Source of the DNA: Streptomyces sp. SID8352
GTDB lineage: Bacteria > Actinomycetota > Actinomycetes > Streptomycetales > Streptomycetaceae
Direction: 5' to 3'
DNA: 64,000 bases
Assembly (NCBI RefSeq): GCF_009862265.1
Contig: NZ_WWGX01000078.1
Span: 65,173 to 129,172, forward strand
Of the stretch, positions 17,155-25,749 are shown in pieces. Both the position numbers and the translations under genes were made by a program. Under the pieces are notes generated by a model. The model was not told the DNA's origin. It ran no database searches and saw only the letters and a list, made by a program, of their open reading frames with translations. How positions within the stretch are numbered: the first letter of the stretch is position 1; every line of letters starts with the position of its first letter.

Positions 17155-18147
17155 ATGAAAATGCTGATCAACACACCGGAGACGGTGGTCGCCGACGCCC
17201 TGCGCGGCATGGCCGCCGCGCATCCCGAACTGGCCGTGGACGTGGAGAACCGGGTGATCGCGCGGCGGGACGCCCCCGTGGCCGGAAAGGTGGCGCTGGT
17301 CTCCGGCGGCGGCTCCGGGCACGAACCGCTGCACGGCGGGTTCGTGGGCCCCGGCATGCTGTCGGCGGCCTGTCCGGGCGAGGTGTTCACCTCGCCGGTG
17401 CCGGACCAGATGGTGCGGGCGGCGGCGGCGGTGGACGGCGGCGCGGGGGTGCTGTTCATCGTCAAGAACTACACGGGCGACGTGCTCAACTTCGAGATGG
17501 CCGCCGAACTGGCCGAGGAGGAGGGCATCCGGGTCGCCCGGGTGCTGGTCGACGACGACGTGGCGGTGACCGACAGCCTGTACACGGCGGGTCGGCGCGG
17601 CACCGGGGCGACGCTGTTCGTGGAGAAGATCGCGGGCGCGGCGGCCGAGCAGGGCCGGCCGCTGGAGGAGGTCGAGGCCGTCGCCCGCCGGGTGAACGGG
17701 AACTCCCGCAGCTTCGGGGTGGCCCTGAGCGCCTGCACCACCCCGGCCAAGGGCAGTCCCACCTTCGATCTGCCCGAGGGCGAGCTGGAGTTGGGCATCG
17801 GCATCCACGGTGAGCCGGGCCGGGAGCGGAGGCCGATGATGACGTCGGCCGGGATCGCGGAGGCCGCGCTGGACGCGGTGCTGGCCGACCTCGCCCCGCG
17901 CGAACCGGTGCTGGTCCTCGTCAACGGCATGGGCGGCACGCCGCTGTTGGAGCTGTACGGCTTCAACGCCGAGGTGCAGCGGGTGCTCGCGGAGCGAGGG
18001 GTGGCCGTCGCCCGGACGCTGGTCGGCAACCATGTGACCTCCCTCGACATGGCCGGCGTCTCGGTCACCCTGTGCACGGTCGACGAGGAGCTGCTCGCGC
18101 TGTGGGACGCGCCGGTGAGCACCCCCGGGCTGCGGTGGGGCCGGTGA
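17155..18147 (+). CDS. dhaK: Dihydroxyacetone kinase substrate-binding subunit
   Basis: A 330-residue DhaK. It binds dihydroxyacetone covalently as a hemiaminal on His218 (GIGIHGEPG), with SGGGSGHEP at 50-58 and Asp109 in NYTGDVLN completing the site. It is the first gene of the dhaK-dhaL-dhaM operon for the PTS-driven pathway: DhaM-phosphate recharges ADP on DhaL, which phosphorylates substrate on DhaK to give dihydroxyacetone phosphate. ATG at 17155 has AGGAGG seven bases upstream, and the stop overlaps the dhaL GTG. No DhaR or DhaS regulator is adjacent. Confidence 0.96.
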   Translation: MKMLINTPETVVADALRGMAAAHPELAVDVENRVIARRDAPVAGKVALVSGGGSGHEPLHGGFVGPGMLSAACPGEVFTSPVPDQMVRAAAAVDGGAGVLFIVKNYTGDVLNFEMAAELAEEEGIRVARVLVDDDVAVTDSLYTAGRRGTGATLFVEKIAGAAAEQGRPLEEVEAVARRVNGNSRSFGVALSACTTPAKGSPTFDLPEGELELGIGIHGEPGRERRPMMTSAGIAEAALDAVLADLAPREPVLVLVNGMGGTPLLELYGFNAEVQRVLAERGVAVARTLVGNHVTSLDMAGVSVTLCTVDEELLALWDAPVSTPGLRWGR

Positions 18148-18800
18148 GCGCCGAGCGGGGAACGGAACCGGACCAAGCCCCGGGCACCGGGCGGGAGGAC
18201 CTGCTCGGCACCGGCTTCTTCCTCCGCTGGATGGCGGCGGCCGCCGCCTCGGTCGACCGGGAGGCGGAGCGGCTGACCGAACTGGACTCGCCCATCGGCG
18301 ACGCCGACCACGGCAGCAACCTGAGGCGCGGCTTCGCGGCCGTGGCCGCCGCCCTGGAGAAGGAACCGCCCGGCACGCCGGGCGCCGTACTGACGCTGGC
18401 CGGACGGCAGTTGATCTCGACCGTCGGCGGCGCCTCGGGCCCGCTGTACGGGACGCTGCTGCGCCGCACCGGCAAGGCGCTCGGTGACGCCGGGGAGGTG
18501 AGCCCGGGGGACCTCGCCGAGGCGCTGCGGGCGGGGGTGGACGCGGTCCGCGCCCTGGGCGGTGCCGCCCCCGGTGACAAGACGATGGTGGACGCCCTGG
18601 TGCCCGCGGTGGAGGCGCTGGGCGAGTCCTTCGCCGCCGCCCGCGCCGCCGCCGAGGAGGGGGCGGCGGCCACGACGCCGCTGAGGGCCCGCAAGGGCAG
18701 GGCGAGTTACCTCGGCGAGCGCAGCGTCGGCCACCGGGACCCGGGGGCCACCTCGGCGGCGCTGCTGGTCGCCGCACTGGAGGAGGCCGCGGATGCCTGA
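18144..18800 (+). CDS. dhaL: Dihydroxyacetone kinase ADP-binding subunit
   Basis: A 218-residue DhaL subunit. The Mg-nucleotide binding motif is IGDADHGSNL at residues 51-60, where the usual sequence is GDGDHG/GDGDTG; both metal-ligand aspartates (53 and 55) are kept. Helical phosphate loops follow (VGGASGPLYGT). The GTG at 18144 overlaps the dhaK stop, giving coupled translation, and its 3' end overlaps dhaM by eight bases. Tight linkage fixes the assignment. Confidence 0.95.
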   Translation: MSAERGTEPDQAPGTGREDLLGTGFFLRWMAAAAASVDREAERLTELDSPIGDADHGSNLRRGFAAVAAALEKEPPGTPGAVLTLAGRQLISTVGGASGPLYGTLLRRTGKALGDAGEVSPGDLAEALRAGVDAVRALGGAAPGDKTMVDALVPAVEALGESFAAARAAAEEGAAATTPLRARKGRASYLGERSVGHRDPGATSAALLVAALEEAADA

Positions 18801-19203
18801 GGCGGGACGGGTCGGGATCGTGCTGGTGTCGCACAGCGCGCGGGTGGCCGGGGCGGTGGCCGAACTGGCCCGGGAACTGGCCGGGGGCGGTGCGGCGGTG
18901 CCCGTCGCCACGGCGGGCGGCACGGCGGACGGCGGCTTCGGCACCAGCGCGGAACTGGTGTCGGCCGCCGCCGCGACGGTGGACGGGGGCGCGGGTGTCG
19001 CCGTGCTCGCCGACCTGGGCAGCGCGGTGCTCACGGTGAAGGCGATGCTGGCGGAGGACGGCGAACTCCCGGACGGCACACGCCTGGTGGACGCGCCGTT
19101 CGTGGAGGGCGCGGTGGCCGCGGTGGTCACGGCCGCCGCGGGGGGCGACCTCGCGGCGGTGGCCGCGGCGGCCGGGGAGGCGTACTCCTACCGCAAGGTG
19201 TGA
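18793..19203 (+). CDS. dhaM: Dihydroxyacetone kinase phosphotransfer subunit (EIIA-Man domain)
   Basis: A 136-residue single-domain DhaM of the mannose EIIA family. Phospho-acceptor His14 is in VLVSHSARVA, and DGGFGTS fits the active-site loop. It receives phosphate from HPr of the PTS and passes it to DhaL-ADP. Unlike the E. coli three-domain protein it has no fused HPr or EI domain, the form usual in Gram-positives. It overlaps dhaL by eight bases and ends 18 bp from the convergent chitosanase gene. Confidence 0.93.
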   Translation: MPEAGRVGIVLVSHSARVAGAVAELARELAGGGAAVPVATAGGTADGGFGTSAELVSAAAATVDGGAGVAVLADLGSAVLTVKAMLAEDGELPDGTRLVDAPFVEGAVAAVVTAAAGGDLAAVAAAAGEAYSYRKV

Positions 19204-19221
19204 GGCGGTCGGCCAGACGGG

Positions 19222-20079
19222 TCAGCCGCCGTCCGCGAACCGCCGGGCCAGCCGCTCCCCCGCCGCCACGGCGGCGGCCGGGTCGTCGATGGGCTCGGCC
19301 CGGCTGTCCTTGAAGACGATGTACGAGACCCCCGAGGCGGCGCCGCCGGCCCGGGGGTCGGTGTCGATGCCCAGGGACTCGGCGGCGGCGTAGGAGGCCT
19401 CACCGATGAGGTCGCGGGGGCCGACGTCGCCGACGACCGCGTACCCCACCCGGTCCTCGTAGACGACGGCCGCGACCGAGCCGCCGCCGATCCCGTGCTC
19501 GCGGTGGTCCCAGATCTCGCTGGGCTCGGGGACGACGACGTAGGGCAGCCGCTCGGCGTCCAGCGGTCGGCCGTCCGGACCGGTGTACGCGGTGGCGTCG
19601 GTGAAGTGCGGGTCGGTGTCGGCGTTGCAGTGCTCACCCGGCCGGCCGTCGCAGTCGACGTCCAGGTCGGCCTTCCAGAACACGGCGTCGGAAGTGCCGC
19701 AGACCGGGATGTCGGCGGGGGCGCCCGCGTCGGGGCGGTAGCGCCCGCTGGAGACGGGTTCGCAGTCGCGCATCCTGGCCAGCAGGTCGGCGGCGCGGAC
19801 GGGGGTCTCCGCGTCCTCCTTCCGGGCGGGCCCGGACGGCGCGACCCCGCGGTGGCCGCGCGAGACGGCGTGCGGGGCGCCGCGGCGCACCGGTGGCGCC
19901 ACGGCGCGGGGCAGGGGGGCGGTGCCCCGCGCGGTGCCGGTCCCGTGCCCCGGCGCGGGGGCCGGTGCCGGCCGCGCCGGGGGCCGGGGGCCGGGGTGCG
20001 GATGGGCCGGGGCGGCGGGCAGCGCGGGGGCGAGCAGGGCGGCACCGGCCAGGGCCAGCGTCAGCGAACGGACACACAC
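19222..20079 (-). CDS. Secreted GH75 chitosanase
   Basis: A 285-residue exported glycoside hydrolase. A signal peptide (SLTLALAGAALLAPALPAAPA) is followed by a Pro/Ala/His-rich linker to about residue 100, then a GH75 domain. Landmarks are VFWKADLDVDCDG, which carries the candidate catalytic acid, the HCNADTDPHF segment and GYAVVGDVGPRDLIGEAS. It would cleave beta-1,4 bonds in chitosan outside the cell. GTG at 20079 is preceded by AGGAAGG. It is divergent from the FnIII lipoprotein, with a shared 356-bp regulatory region containing a dre-like palindrome. Confidence 0.88.
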   Translation of the reverse strand: MCVRSLTLALAGAALLAPALPAAPAHPHPGPRPPARPAPAPAPGHGTGTARGTAPLPRAVAPPVRRGAPHAVSRGHRGVAPSGPARKEDAETPVRAADLLARMRDCEPVSSGRYRPDAGAPADIPVCGTSDAVFWKADLDVDCDGRPGEHCNADTDPHFTDATAYTGPDGRPLDAERLPYVVVPEPSEIWDHREHGIGGGSVAAVVYEDRVGYAVVGDVGPRDLIGEASYAAAESLGIDTDPRAGGAASGVSYIVFKDSRAEPIDDPAAAVAAGERLARRFADGG

Positions 20080-20435
20080 GGGTGCGGCCTTCCTGGGGGA
20101 CAGCGGCGGACACTCGGCCCATCTGTCCCCGCGCGGGGCCGTCCGTCCACCGGGACGGGGCCGGACGGGTGGTGCGCACCGGGCGGCGGACCGGGGGCGG
20201 GCGGACCGGAACCCGAGAGGTCCGGTCCGCCCGGCCGCCCGTGCCGGCACGGCGGCAGCGACGACAGCGGCCCGCGCCATGGGCTCGAACTCCCCACGGG
20301 CGCGGGACAGTTCGGCTCAGAAGGCCAGCATACGCAACCTTCCGGCACTGTCCCACCGAGGCCCTCTTGATGTGATCGCGTCACGACCGCACAATTGGTC
20401 CGGACCTTTGTCGTGACCGTCCGGGAGGCACCGCC
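20080..20435. promoter_or_regulatory. Divergent control region: nested inverted repeats, dre-like core
   Basis: Between the chitosanase and lipoprotein starts, GGTCCGGACC (20397-20406) is a perfect palindrome inside attggtccggaccttt, which matches 11 of 16 bases of the DasR site AGTGGTCTAGACCACT. It is flanked by a separate inverted repeat, gtcacgac at 20380-20387 and gtcgtgac at 20410-20417. The cluster lies 20-55 bp upstream of the lipoprotein GTG. GGGAGG at about 20422 is that gene's ribosome site. Confidence 0.55.
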
Positions 20436-21431
20436 GTGCGATCCATCCCCGCTGCTCTCCGCGCGTCCGGTTCCCTCGCCCGGCGCTGCGCCCTGGCCGG
20501 CGGGGCCCTGGTCCTGGTCACCTCCTGCGGGCTGGGCGACGACGGCGGCGGCGGGGGCAAGCCGCCGCCCGCCGCGCCCGCGGGCGTCACCGCGCAGGCG
20601 GGCAGCTCGACCAGCGTGCACGTGATGTGGAACGCGGCCGACGGGGTCGAGACCTACGAGGTCTACCGGGGCGGCACCAAGGTCAAGGAGGTGCCGTCGG
20701 AGAGTCACATGGTGGACATCACGCGGCTGCGCCCCTCCACCGCCTATGTGTTCACCGTGCGGGCCCGCGACGCCGAGGGACGGCTCGGTCCGCACAGCCA
20801 GGAGGTCAGGGCGACCACGCCGGCCGGGGGCCCCGCCGACAGCAGCGCGCCGACCGCTCCCGGCGGGGCGCACGGCGAGGTGGCGGGAGGCCGGGCGGTC
20901 CAGCTCGGCTGGACCGCCTCCGAGGACGACCGGGGCGTGGTGTCGTACGACATCTACCAGGGCGGCACCAAGGTCCACGGCGTCGGCGGCGGGCAGACCG
21001 CGACGGTGGTCACCGGACTGCGTCCGGGCACCGCCTACGCGTTCACCGTCCGGGCGCGCGACGCCGCCGACAACACCTCCCCGCCGAGCGCCGTCGTCCG
21101 GCTCACCACGCCCGGCTCCGACGACGGGCGGGCCCCCGCGCCGACGGGGCTGAAGGCGGCCTCCCACCGCGAGGACGGGGCGTACTACATCGACCTCGCC
21201 TGGACGGTGCCGCACACGGACGGTGTGGTCACCGAGTACCAGATCCACCTGGACGGCAGGTCCGCCACCTCGCTGGTCTACGGTGCCGAGGCGCCCCGCG
21301 AGCGCGGCGAGTACAGCTTCTACGCGGGCGAGGAGGCCGGGGTCCGGCACCGGGTGCGGCTGCGGGCCAAGCTGCCGGACGGCACCTGGGGCGGCTTCTC
21401 GGAGGAGCGGACGGTGACGACCGGCCCGTGA
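20436..21431 (+). CDS. Lipoprotein with tandem fibronectin type III domains
   Basis: A 331-residue exported protein with a lipobox (LVLVTSC|GLG, Cys near residue 31) after a basic n-region, so it is likely lipid-anchored outside the membrane. A Gly/Pro linker leads to two clear FnIII domains (about residues 48-130 and 145-225), both with the TAYxFTVRARDA strand motif, and a third, more divergent one from about 233. FnIII modules are common beside chitin-active domains in Streptomyces, but no catalytic domain is present here. GTG at 20436 follows GGGAGG. The role may be carbohydrate or surface binding. Confidence 0.85.
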   Translation: MRSIPAALRASGSLARRCALAGGALVLVTSCGLGDDGGGGGKPPPAAPAGVTAQAGSSTSVHVMWNAADGVETYEVYRGGTKVKEVPSESHMVDITRLRPSTAYVFTVRARDAEGRLGPHSQEVRATTPAGGPADSSAPTAPGGAHGEVAGGRAVQLGWTASEDDRGVVSYDIYQGGTKVHGVGGGQTATVVTGLRPGTAYAFTVRARDAADNTSPPSAVVRLTTPGSDDGRAPAPTGLKAASHREDGAYYIDLAWTVPHTDGVVTEYQIHLDGRSATSLVYGAEAPRERGEYSFYAGEEAGVRHRVRLRAKLPDGTWGGFSEERTVTTGP

Positions 21432-21961
21432 CACCGGGTGGGCCGGGCGGTCCGTATCACCGGACAGGCCGGGCGGGCCGGGGACGACGGGCACGCGGCA
21501 GGGGAAGGGGCCGCGACGGACCGGACGGCCGGGGCGGCGGATGACGGGTGGCGGAGTCCGACGCGGGCCGGACGGAGGGCCGGAAGAGCCCGGGCAGGCG
21601 GCCGGGACGGGCGCGCGAGTCTCGGGGCCCTGGAATCCCACGGACCCGGGACGACGGGGAGCGGGTGGCGAGGGCGCGGGGACGCGGGACCGCGAAGGGG
21701 CGGGGACGCGGGACCGCGAAGGGGGCCGTCGGAGCGCGGGACTGCGAGGGGGCCGCACCCTGGGGGTGTCGGCCCGGCGGCCGGTGCCGGTGGGCGGGGC
21801 GCGGCCGCGGCGCGCCGCGAGGCGGGTGTCACCTGGCCGGGGGCGCTCCGCATGCGGCCCCGCTCGCGGCCCTGTTGGCTGCGTCTGAGGCAGCACGGGC
21901 GTTCCCCCACCTGCGGCGGCGCACGGGCGTGCCGTCGACCGTGCCGCCGGAGGGCAGTCCC
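21432..21961. other. 530-bp gene-free stretch with 24-bp tandem repeat
   Basis: A perfect 24-bp direct repeat occupies 21677-21700 and 21701-21724, with a degenerate third copy after it. The remainder is purine-rich, GC-rich sequence with no credible frame. The last 60 bp include the upstream region and GGAGGGCAG ribosome site of the next gene. Confidence 0.6.
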
Positions 21962-22525
21962 ATGCGCTACTCATCGCCGCTTCCCCGCACCGGCCCCACC
22001 GTGGCAGCCGCCCTCGCGCTGCCCCTGGCCCTGGCCGCCGGTCCCGCCGCCGCGGGCCCCGGGATCTCCGTGAGCACCACCGGCTCCACGGTGTCGGTCA
22101 CCACCACCGCCTGCGCCCAGCTCAACGGGAGCTGGGGCACCGCCTCGCTGCTCACCAGCAGTCAGGGCAGCTTCGCCGAGGGCCGCCAGGTCGCGCTGTC
22201 GGGCACCGCCGAGGGCCAGACGGCCGCGTGGTCGGACATCTCCCCCGGCACCTACACCGTCGTGGTCATGTGCTCCAACAACAGCACCGCCGGCACCCAG
22301 ACCGTCATCGTCTCCGCGGCCCCGTCCCCCTCCCCGTCCCCGTCCCCCAGCCGGACGGCCGCCCCCTCGCCCACCGCGTCGCCGCGCGGGGTCCTCGGCG
22401 GAGTGGGCGGCACCGTGAAGGACTACGGCACGGTGACCCTGGTCGCGGGCGGCGCGCTGGTCGGCAGCGGGATCATCGCCGCGGCCTGGTTCCTGCGGCG
22501 GCGCTCGAAGCCGTACCGGTTCTGA
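21962..22525 (+). CDS. Secreted protein with C-terminal membrane anchor
   Basis: A 187-residue exported protein: signal peptide to about AAGPAAAG (residue 32), a small Thr/Ser-rich beta domain (about 33-120) with two cysteines (TACAQLN, VVMCSN), an SPSPSPSPS linker, one membrane helix near 155-177 and a basic end RRRSKPYRF. It lacks an LPXTG motif, so it is anchored by its helix. The fold is seen in many Streptomyces exported proteins of unknown function. It converges on the PadR gene with a 24-bp gap. Confidence 0.75.
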   Translation: MRYSSPLPRTGPTVAAALALPLALAAGPAAAGPGISVSTTGSTVSVTTTACAQLNGSWGTASLLTSSQGSFAEGRQVALSGTAEGQTAAWSDISPGTYTVVVMCSNNSTAGTQTVIVSAAPSPSPSPSPSRTAAPSPTASPRGVLGGVGGTVKDYGTVTLVAGGALVGSGIIAAAWFLRRRSKPYRF

Positions 22526-22549
22526 GCGGGACGGCGTGCCGGGAGCGGC

Positions 22550-23224
22550 TCACCCGGGACCGCCGGGACCCCCGGGACCGCCTGGGCGGACGGAACCGCC
22601 GGAGGCGCCCGTGCGCCCGGGGCTCCGGGGCTCCCCGGGGGAGGCGGCCGGGTCCGGGACGCCGGGGGACGGGGCCGGGCCGGTGGCGGCGGACAGGGCC
22701 GCGAACTCGGCCAGCGCGTGCCGCAGCCACCCGGTCCAGAAGGTCTCCAGATCGATCCCGGCGCGCAGCACCAGATGCCGCAGCCGGTCCTCGGCGCTGT
22801 CCCGGCCGGGCGGGAAGTCGCGCTCCTCGATCTCCTCGTATTCGGCCAACTGCCGCTCGTGCAGGCCGAGATGGCGGCGCAGGTCCTCCTCGATCCCGGC
22901 GGTGCCGACGACGGCGGCGGCCCTGAGCCGCAGCAGCATCACGTCCCGCTGGGGCTTCGGATCCTGGGCGGCGGCGGTCCAGCGGGCCAGTTCGGCGCGG
23001 CCCGCGGGGAGCACCTCGTAGCACTTGCGCTGTCCGCGCGCGGGGCGCGGGGCGGGCAGGGTCCGGATCAGCCCGTCGGCCTCCATCCGCCCCAGCTCGC
23101 GGTAGATCTGCTGGTGCGTGGCCGACCAGAAGTACCCGATCGACCGGTCGAACCGGCGGGTCAGCTCCAGCCCCGACGACGGCCTTTCGACCAGGGCGGT
23201 GAGGATCGCGTGCGGGAGTGACAT
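22550..23224 (-). CDS. PadR-family transcriptional regulator
   Basis: A 224-residue PadR repressor. The N-terminal winged helix shows HAILTALVERPSSGLELT and YFWSATHQQIYRELGRMEADGL; the C-terminal half is the helical dimerisation domain, followed by a disordered tail ending GGPGGPGGPG. It lies 82 bp downstream of fadH on the same strand, so the two are probably co-transcribed, and the palindrome over the fadH promoter is its likely target. The ligand is unknown; phenolic or dienoyl-CoA related compounds are guesses. Confidence 0.9.
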   Translation of the reverse strand: MSLPHAILTALVERPSSGLELTRRFDRSIGYFWSATHQQIYRELGRMEADGLIRTLPAPRPARGQRKCYEVLPAGRAELARWTAAAQDPKPQRDVMLLRLRAAAVVGTAGIEEDLRRHLGLHERQLAEYEEIEERDFPPGRDSAEDRLRHLVLRAGIDLETFWTGWLRHALAEFAALSAATGPAPSPGVPDPAASPGEPRSPGRTGASGGSVRPGGPGGPGGPG

Positions 23225-23306
23225 GGGCTCATCCTGGCACGCGGTCCCGGGGGGCTCCCCGCCCGGAGCGGAGCGGCCGGAAGCGGAGGTCCTGGGGCCG
23301 GGACCG

Positions 23307-25322
23307 CTACAGCGCCGCCGCCAGTTCGGTGCCCTGCCTGATGGCGCGCTTGGCGTCCAGCTCGGCGGCCTCGTGGGCGCCGCCGATGAGGTGGGCCGGG
23401 CGCCCGGCGGCGACCAGGTCGTCGTAGACCCCGCGGCGCGGTTCCTGGCCGGTGCACAGGACGACGGTGTCGACCTCCAGGACGGTGCTCGCGCCGTCGA
23501 CGGTGAGGTGGAGCCCGGCGTCGTCGATGCGGTCGTAGCGCACGCCCGGGACCATGGTGACGCCGCGCCCGCGCAGTTCGGTGCGGTGGATCCAGCCCGT
23601 GGTCCGCCCCAGCCCGGCGCCGACCTTGCCGACGGTGCGCTGGAGCAGGTGGACGGTGCGCGGGGAGGCGGGCCGCACCGGTTCGGCGAGTCCGCCGGGC
23701 GCGCGGTGGGCGGGGTCGACGCCCCAGACACGGAGGAAGGCCGCCGGGTCCCGGTGGGCCCGGCCCCCGTCGTCGGTGAGGTACTCGGCGACGTCGAAGC
23801 CGATGCCCCCGGCGCCGAGGACGGCCACCCGCTCGCCCACGGGGGCGGCGTCGCGCAGGACGTCCAGGTAGCCGACGACGCTGGGGTGGCCGACGCCGGG
23901 GATGTCGGGGACGCGGGGGGTGACGCCGGTGGCGACGACCACCTCGTCCCAGTCGTCGAGGCCGGCCGCGGTGACCTCGGTGCCGAGGCGCACGTCGACG
24001 CCGAGCACGGTGAGCCGGTGGCGGAAGTAGCGCAGCGTCTCGTCGAACTCCTGCTTGCCCGGGACCCTGCGGGCGGCGTTGAGCTGGCCGCCGATCTCGT
24101 CCGCGGCGTCGAACAGGGTGACCTCGTGGCCGCGTTCGGCGGCGCTCACCGCGCAGGCCAGCCCGGCGGGCCCGGCGCCGACGACGGCGATCCTGCGGCG
24201 GGTCGCGGCCGGGGACAGGACCAGTTCGGTCTCGTGGCAGGCGCGCGGGTTGACCAGGCAGGAGGTGGGCAGCCCGCTGAAGGTGTGGTCCAGGCACGCC
24301 TGGTTGCAGCCGATGCAGGTGTTGATGGCCTCGGAGCGTCCGGCGGCGGCCTTGGCGACGAAGTCGGGGTCGGCCAGCATCGGGCGGGCCATGGACACCA
24401 TGTCGGCGGTGCCGTCGGCGAGCAGTGCCTCGGCGAGCTCGGGGGTGTTGATCCGGTTGGTGGTGATGAGCGGGACGCCCACCTCGCCCATCAGGCGCTT
24501 GGTCACCCAGGCATAGGCGCCGCGCGGCACGGAGGTGGCGATGGTGGGGATGCGCGCCTCGTGCCAGCCGATGCCGGTGTTGATGAGGGTCGCCCCGGCG
24601 GCCTCGACCTCCCGGGCGAGGGCGGTCACCTCGTCGAGGGTGGAGCCGCCGGGGACCAGATCCAGCATGGACAGGCGGTAGACGACGATGAAGTCCTCGC
24701 CGACGGCCGCGCGCACCCTGCGGACGATCTCGGCCGGGAAGCGCCTGCGGTTCTCGGGCGAGCCGCCCCAGCGGTCGGTGCGGTGGTTGGTGCGGGCGGC
24801 GGTGAACTCGTTGATGAGATAGCCCTCGGAGCCCATGATCTCGACGCCGTCGTATCCGGCCTCGCGGGCGAGGCGGGCGGTGCGGGCGTAGTCGTCGACG
24901 GTGCGCTCGACCTCGGCGCCGGTCAGCTCGCGCGGCACATGGGGGCTGATCGGCGCCCGGAGGGGGCTGGGCGCGACCAGATCGGGATGGTGGGCGTACC
25001 GGCCGAAGTGCAGGATCTGGAGGGCTATCCGGCCGCCCTCGCGGTGCACGGCGCCGGTGACGACGCGGTGCCGGGCCGCCTCCTCGGCGGTGGTGAGCCG
25101 GGCACCGCCGGGGTAGGGGCGGCCCTCGTCGTTGGGCGCGATGCCACCGGTGACGATGAGGCCGGCTCCCCCGCGGGCCCGCGCGGCGTAGAAGGCGGCC
25201 AGCCGCTCCAAGCCGCCCTCCGCCTCCTCCAGCCCGACGTGCATGGAGCCCATCAGGACCCGGTTGGGCAGCGTGGTGAAGCCCAGGTCCAGGGGGCTCA
25301 GCAGGTGGGGATAGCGGCTCAT
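23307..25322 (-). CDS. fadH: 2,4-dienoyl-CoA reductase-like Fe-S flavoenzyme
   Basis: A 671-residue enzyme of the FadH/old-yellow-enzyme type: FMN TIM barrel (about 1-325), a [4Fe-4S] site CIGCNQACLDHTF with a later Cys (about 335-355), then FAD (VVGAGPAGLACAVSAAERG) and NADPH (VAVLGAGGIGFDVAEYL) domains. FadH uses NADPH to reduce 2,4-dienoyl-CoA intermediates in breakdown of unsaturated fatty acids; paralogues act on other enoates, so the substrate is not certain. ATG at 25322 has GGAGG five bases upstream. It heads a probable fadH-padR operon. Confidence 0.92.
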   Translation of the reverse strand: MSRYPHLLSPLDLGFTTLPNRVLMGSMHVGLEEAEGGLERLAAFYAARARGGAGLIVTGGIAPNDEGRPYPGGARLTTAEEAARHRVVTGAVHREGGRIALQILHFGRYAHHPDLVAPSPLRAPISPHVPRELTGAEVERTVDDYARTARLAREAGYDGVEIMGSEGYLINEFTAARTNHRTDRWGGSPENRRRFPAEIVRRVRAAVGEDFIVVYRLSMLDLVPGGSTLDEVTALAREVEAAGATLINTGIGWHEARIPTIATSVPRGAYAWVTKRLMGEVGVPLITTNRINTPELAEALLADGTADMVSMARPMLADPDFVAKAAAGRSEAINTCIGCNQACLDHTFSGLPTSCLVNPRACHETELVLSPAATRRRIAVVGAGPAGLACAVSAAERGHEVTLFDAADEIGGQLNAARRVPGKQEFDETLRYFRHRLTVLGVDVRLGTEVTAAGLDDWDEVVVATGVTPRVPDIPGVGHPSVVGYLDVLRDAAPVGERVAVLGAGGIGFDVAEYLTDDGGRAHRDPAAFLRVWGVDPAHRAPGGLAEPVRPASPRTVHLLQRTVGKVGAGLGRTTGWIHRTELRGRGVTMVPGVRYDRIDDAGLHLTVDGASTVLEVDTVVLCTGQEPRRGVYDDLVAAGRPAHLIGGAHEAAELDAKRAIRQGTELAAAL

Positions 25323-25352
25323 CGGGGCCTCCGTGCGCGATGTCGTGCCTCA

Positions 25353-25391
25353 GTTCTAGAGGACGCCGGGGCTTTTGTGCAACTAGTTGCA
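25353..25391 (-). promoter_or_regulatory. fadH promoter overlapped by a 14-bp perfect palindrome
   Basis: On the minus strand, TTGCAC (25382-25377) and TAGAAC (25358-25353) are spaced by 18 bp and fit -35 and -10 boxes. The perfect palindrome TGCAACTAGTTGCA (25378-25391) covers the -35 box, the arrangement of a repressor operator. It ends 56 bp upstream of the fadH ATG. Confidence 0.7.
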
Positions 25392-25749
25392 TAGAGTGGC
25401 GTCGGCCACACGGAGGGCCTGGTGGCACGGTGTCCTCGGCCTCGCCGAGCACCGGGTGACGGGGCGCGGCCGACCGCGCGGGAGCCGGGCCGTGGAGTGC
25501 CCTCGGCCCCCACGGACCGGATCGGGCCGTGGGCCTCACCGGCCCCGCCGACGACCCGGCCGTGGGACGTCGTCACGGGCCGCGCTGGGGCAGGGTCGCG
25601 CGCGGCGGCCGGCGCGGAGGACCTGGCCGCGAGGGAGACCGGCCCACGCGGAGGACCGGCTCACGCGGAGGACCGGGCCGCGGCGCCGTCGGCGCGCACG
25701 GGACCCGGGCCGGGGCCCGCACGGAGGGCCCCGGGCAGCGCGACGTCGC
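25392..25749. other. 358-bp gene-free stretch with degenerate repeats
   Basis: Imperfect 17-bp repeats around acgcggaggaccgg recur near 25610-25680. I see no credible coding frame. It lies between the fadH promoter and the 3' end of the next minus-strand gene. Confidence 0.5.
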
